A DNA stretch of 7,720 nucleotides, taken from positions 1 through 7,720 of the forward strand of contig URYU01000083.1 of the NCBI GenBank assembly GCA_900552155.1. The letters run 5' to 3'. Positions 4,836 through 7,720 of this stretch are shown here, one piece after another (the stretch's first letter is position 1; the number at the start of each line of letters is the position of its first letter). The notes below the pieces were generated by a model, which was given only the letters and a program-made list of their open reading frames with translations, was not told the origin of the DNA and searched no databases. A program made the translations under genes and the position numbers. Source of the DNA: an uncultured Collinsella sp. (GTDB lineage Bacteria; Actinomycetota; Coriobacteriia; Coriobacteriales; Coriobacteriaceae).

Positions 4836-6010
4836 GCGGCGCCTACGATCGAGAGCAGCGTCTGGGCAAACTCGTCCAGATCGCTCGGATTCACGCGGTC
4901 ATCAAAGGAAATGCGCAGTGCTCCCAATGCCTGCTCGCGACCGATGCCCATCGCGCTCAAAACGTGGCTGGGGTCCATACTGCCGCTCGAGCATGCCGAG
5001 CCTGCCGATACCTCAAAGCCGGCGGCGTCGAGCTTGATGATGAGCTCCTCGGAGTCCATGCCGTCAATGTAGATCGAAACCATACCCGGCAGACGATCGG
5101 CCTGCGCGTAGTCGCCCATCGTGGCGTGAATGCGAGGATGGGCCGTAAGCGTGGCGTAGAGCTTATCGGATAAGGCCTGCAGCTTTTCGCGCTCCTGAGC
5201 CACTTGGGGCGCCAGCGTGCGGGCAGCAGCGGCAAAGGCCAGCTGCGTGCGCAGGTCCTGCGTGCCGGCGCGACGTCCGGCTTCCTGTCCGCCGCCAAAG
5301 ATACGGGGGCGCAGTGGCGTGCGGGTCATAACGTAGAGCGCGCCGGATGCTACAGGACCGCCAATTTTGTGGGCCGCGACGGACATAGCATCGACGCCCA
5401 GCTCGGTGGCGTCGAGCGGAATATGCAGATAGCCCTGGATGGCATCGGTGTGGAACAGGGCGCCGGCGGCGTGTGCGGCCACGGCAAGCTCGCGGATGGG
5501 CTGCACCACGCCGGTCTCGTTGTTGGCGACCATAATGCTCACGAGCGCCACGTCATCGCTCAGCAGCTCACTCAGCGCGGAGGGCTTAATGTAGCCCGCG
5601 CGGCAGGGCTGCACCAGGTCGACGGTAAAGCCGGCGGCACGCAGCAGCGGCAGGTTGTCCAGAATCGAATCGTGCTCGATGGCCGAAACGATGACACGAT
5701 CGCGCTTGCGATCGCGCTGGCGGGCGCCCTCGGCAAGACCGAGCAGCGCCAGCTGGTTGGCCTCGGTGCCGCCGTTGGTAAGGATGATCTCTGACGGGCG
5801 AACGCGCGCGCCAAAGCTACGGGCGATCTCGCGACGCGCCACCTCCAGGCGTGCGGCGGCCTTGCGGCCAAGCGAGTGCAGCGAGTTGGGGTTGACGCCG
5901 GCAAGCTCGCTGTCGTCGTACTCGCGCTGCGCAAGGAGCGCCTCGGCGCGCATGGGCGTCGAGGCGGCATAGTCAAGATTCACGGGTATGCGGTTTTGAC
6001 CTGCGGTCAT
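4832..6010 (-). CDS. Cysteine desulfurase, NifS/IscS class V aminotransferase family
   Basis: This PLP enzyme converts cysteine to alanine and a protein-bound persulfide that feeds Fe-S clusters or thiolated tRNA. The 392-residue length is usual. Visible motifs are DYAASTP (13-19), NGGTEANQ (79-86), IEHDSIL (111-117), VANNETGVVQP (161-171), FHTDAIQ (186-192, PLP-ring Asp189), SVAAHKIGGP (210-219, PLP Lys215), RRAGTQ (246-251) and AGSACSSGSMDPSHVL (336-351) with the persulfide Cys340. The SACSSG loop and the overall layout place it in group I (NifS/IscS) rather than SufS. No scaffold (IscU/SufU) or thiolase (MnmA/ThiI) gene is adjacent here, so the sulfur acceptor cannot be read from context and I give no symbol. 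AGGAGG lies 11 bases before ATG 6010, inside the end of rpe, which is a rather long spacing; the gap to rpe is 6 bases. Its stop overlaps the Nif3-like start. Confidence 0.94.
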   Translation of the reverse strand: MTAGQNRIPVNLDYAASTPMRAEALLAQREYDDSELAGVNPNSLHSLGRKAAARLEVARREIARSFGARVRPSEIILTNGGTEANQLALLGLAEGARQRDRKRDRVIVSAIEHDSILDNLPLLRAAGFTVDLVQPCRAGYIKPSALSELLSDDVALVSIMVANNETGVVQPIRELAVAAHAAGALFHTDAIQGYLHIPLDATELGVDAMSVAAHKIGGPVASGALYVMTRTPLRPRIFGGGQEAGRRAGTQDLRTQLAFAAAARTLAPQVAQEREKLQALSDKLYATLTAHPRIHATMGDYAQADRLPGMVSIYIDGMDSEELIIKLDAAGFEVSAGSACSSGSMDPSHVLSAMGIGREQALGALRISFDDRVNPSDLDEFAQTLLSIVGAA

Positions 6011-6016
6011 AAGGGT

Positions 6017-6688
6017 TTATGCCTCCTGTGCGGCCTCGTTGCCCAGCTTCTGCAGCAGCGCAACCTCGGCAGCGGGATCTTCGGACTTAAATACGGCGGA
6101 GCCGGCCACGAGCACGTTGGCGCCAGCCTTGACGACCTCGGCGATGTTCTTGGAAGAGATACCGCCATCGACCTCGATCAGAGGCGACACGCCGTGGCGC
6201 TCGCACATGGCCGTAAGCTCGTGCAGCTTAGGCAGAGTGCCCAGGATAAAGCTCTGGCCGCCAAATCCAGGGTTCACGCTCATCAGCAGCACCATATCGA
6301 CGACGTCGATGATGCTCTCGAGTACGCACACAGGGGTGGCGGGGTTGAGCACCACGCCGGCCTTGACGCCGCGCTGCTGCAGATGGGTGAGCGTGCGGTG
6401 CAGGTGCGTAGAAGCCTCGTAGTGCACGGTGATCATGTCGGCACCGGCGTCGGCGTACCAATCGACCGTCTCGTCGGGGGTCGACACCAGCAGGTGCGCG
6501 TCGACCGGGACATCGGTGGAGCGCTTGACTGCCTTGAGGATATCAACGCCAAAGGTCAGGTTGCCGGTAAAGAGACCGTCCATGACGCCGAAGTGCACGT
6601 AGTCGGCGCCGGCGATCTTGGCGAGTTCGCCCTTGAGGTTGGCCATGTCGGCCGAAAGGACGGACGGAGCGATTTTGATGGAACCCAT
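6017..6688 (-). CDS. rpe: Ribulose-phosphate 3-epimerase, with Gly at the catalytic Asp position
   Basis: Rpe interconverts ribulose 5-phosphate and xylulose 5-phosphate in the pentose phosphate pathway. The 223-residue TIM barrel has the expected motifs: IAPSVLSADMANL (6-18), DAHLLVS (63-69, metal His65), LLMSVNPGFGGQ (134-145), IEVDGGISSKN (171-181, catalytic Asp174) and AGSAVF (195-200). The segment that normally reads HxDVMDGxFVPN instead reads HFGVMDGLFTGN (32-43). His32 is kept, but the metal-binding, acid/base Asp (Asp37 in the human enzyme) is Gly34, encoded GGC at 6589-6587; one base change would restore GAC. The rest of the fold is intact, so this may be a point mutation, a sequence error or a divergent activity. 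The start has AGAAAGG 8 bases upstream. It follows gpsA by 18 bases and precedes the desulfurase by 6. Confidence 0.93.
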   Translation of the reverse strand: MGSIKIAPSVLSADMANLKGELAKIAGADYVHFGVMDGLFTGNLTFGVDILKAVKRSTDVPVDAHLLVSTPDETVDWYADAGADMITVHYEASTHLHRTLTHLQQRGVKAGVVLNPATPVCVLESIIDVVDMVLLMSVNPGFGGQSFILGTLPKLHELTAMCERHGVSPLIEVDGGISSKNIAEVVKAGANVLVAGSAVFKSEDPAAEVALLQKLGNEAAQEA

Positions 6689-6706
6689 GGTAGTAGCCTT
6701 TCTGCG

Positions 6707-7714
6707 CTAGTCGGTAAGTCCGTAGAACTCTTGAGAGGGGACGCGATCGGTGAGAATCTCGAGCGCCCTATCCAAAGTAACACCGTTGTAGAGCGTTTGC
6801 TCCACGGCAAAGGTGAGCGGAATGTCTACGCCCAGTGAGCGGGCGAGCTCGCTGACGCTTCGTGCCGCGACGGCACCTTCGACCACCATATGCGTGCGCG
6901 CCTGGTACTCGTCGAGCGAAACGCCGTGGGCAAACTCGAAGCCGAAGGTGCGGTTGCGCGAATGCTCCGAAGTGCAGGTGGCGATAAGGTCGCCCATGCC
7001 GGCAAGCCCCATGCAGGTAATGGCCTGGCCACCGCGGGCGTGCACCAGGCGGCTGATCTCGGCCAGGCCGCGCGTCATGATGAGGGCGAGCGTGTTATCG
7101 CCCGCACCCGAGCCGGCAGAGATGCCGCATACGATAGCGATGACGTTTTTCATGGCGCCGCAGACCTCGACGCCAGTCATGTCCTGCGACAGATAGATGC
7201 GGAAGGCCGTGGAAAGCAGCAGCTCCTTAAAGGTCTCCCCCACCTGCTGGTCTTTACTGGCGATGACGGCGGCAGAAAGCCCGCCGCGGCAGATCTCCTC
7301 GGCATGGTTGGGGCCCGAGAGCGCCGCCACGCGCACCTCGCTGCCGATCTTGCTGGCGATGACCTCGCTCATGAGTAGGCCGGACTCGGGCTCAATGCCC
7401 TTGGTGAGGCACAGAACCGGCGTCTCGTCCGCAATGAACGGCGCCGCCTGGTGGCAGACGTCGCGCAGGTGCGTCGAAGGCACGGCAAAGATGATGGCCT
7501 CGGCGCCGTTGAGCGCCTGGGCCAGGTCCGTCGTGGCGACAACGTTTTCCGGCAGCACGTAGTCTACCAGGTAGCGCGGATTACGGTGATCGCCGTTAAT
7601 GCCGTCGGCTGTCTGCTCGCTATGGGCCCACATGATCACACGCTCGGCTCGCGCGGCGGCAAGGCCGGCGACGGCGGTTCCCCAGGAGCCGGAGCCAATC
7701 AGCGCAACATTCAT
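6707..7714 (-). CDS. gpsA: NAD(P)-dependent glycerol-3-phosphate dehydrogenase
   Basis: GpsA reduces dihydroxyacetone phosphate to sn-glycerol 3-phosphate, the backbone for membrane phospholipids; it is cytosolic. The 335-residue length is normal and the protein appears complete. Motifs in order are the Rossmann loop ALIGSGSWGTA (4-14), FAVPST (76-81), LTKGIE (103-108, Lys105), SGPNHAEE (133-140), the catalytic Lys189 in GAMKNVIAI (187-194), GLAGMGDL (236-243) and SRNR (252-255), followed by the helical C-terminal domain ending at SQEFYGLTD. ATG 7714 directly begins the Rossmann strand, so the start is firm, although only six bases upstream are visible. In those bases ATG overlaps a TGA in another frame (TCATGA). 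This would suit a coupled upstream gene ending here, but that cannot be confirmed. It is the first visible gene of the operon. Confidence 0.96.
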   Translation of the reverse strand: MNVALIGSGSWGTAVAGLAAARAERVIMWAHSEQTADGINGDHRNPRYLVDYVLPENVVATTDLAQALNGAEAIIFAVPSTHLRDVCHQAAPFIADETPVLCLTKGIEPESGLLMSEVIASKIGSEVRVAALSGPNHAEEICRGGLSAAVIASKDQQVGETFKELLLSTAFRIYLSQDMTGVEVCGAMKNVIAIVCGISAGSGAGDNTLALIMTRGLAEISRLVHARGGQAITCMGLAGMGDLIATCTSEHSRNRTFGFEFAHGVSLDEYQARTHMVVEGAVAARSVSELARSLGVDIPLTFAVEQTLYNGVTLDRALEILTDRVPSQEFYGLTD

Positions 7715-7720
7715 GACTCT

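Overview
The window looks like a chromosomal segment of a high-GC actinobacterium, most likely of the Coriobacteriia (Collinsella-like). This rests on the style of the encoded proteins, the GC-rich codon use of the core genes, and a DUF6273-type protein of a kind common in gut Coriobacteria. The genus is an inference; no 16S or other marker is present.

The right three quarters (about 2093-7714) is one compact leftward operon of housekeeping genes: gpsA (glycerol-3-phosphate dehydrogenase), rpe (ribulose-phosphate 3-epimerase), a NifS/IscS-type cysteine desulfurase, a Nif3/DUF34 metal protein, a coiled-coil zinc-ribbon protein (COG1579 type) and coaBC (coenzyme A biosynthesis). Gaps are 18, 6, -4, -4 and 2 bases; two junctions are ATGA overlaps, and I see no internal terminator. 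The genes supply a phospholipid precursor, a pentose-phosphate step, sulfur mobilisation, probable metal/cofactor handling and CoA. Two proteins carry unusual residues: Rpe has Gly where the catalytic, metal-binding Asp is expected, and the zinc-ribbon protein lacks the first Cys of its first knuckle.

A tRNA-Pro(GGG) gene with encoded CCA follows on the same strand (1936-2012). It has its own promoter, and a strong terminator lies just beyond its 3' end. Left of the tRNA, the sequence changes character. Bases 1430-1900 hold no convincing gene but a dense set of short inverted and direct repeats and a perfect 16-bp palindrome.

Further left (1-1427) is a scrambled accessory region. A 3' fragment of a DUF6273 protein on the + strand is joined near base 912-918 to the beheaded remnant of a thioredoxin-like gene on the - strand. 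That remnant also has an in-frame stop. Behind it on the - strand lie a small secreted Cys-containing protein with apparent frameshifts at both ends, and the start of a hydrophobic protein that runs off the left edge. This reads as a decayed three-gene cassette (thioredoxin-like protein, secreted Cys peptide, membrane protein) on the 3' side of a tRNA gene, where islands typically integrate. No intact novel system is visible, but the cassette, the junction and the repeat block are the places to look.
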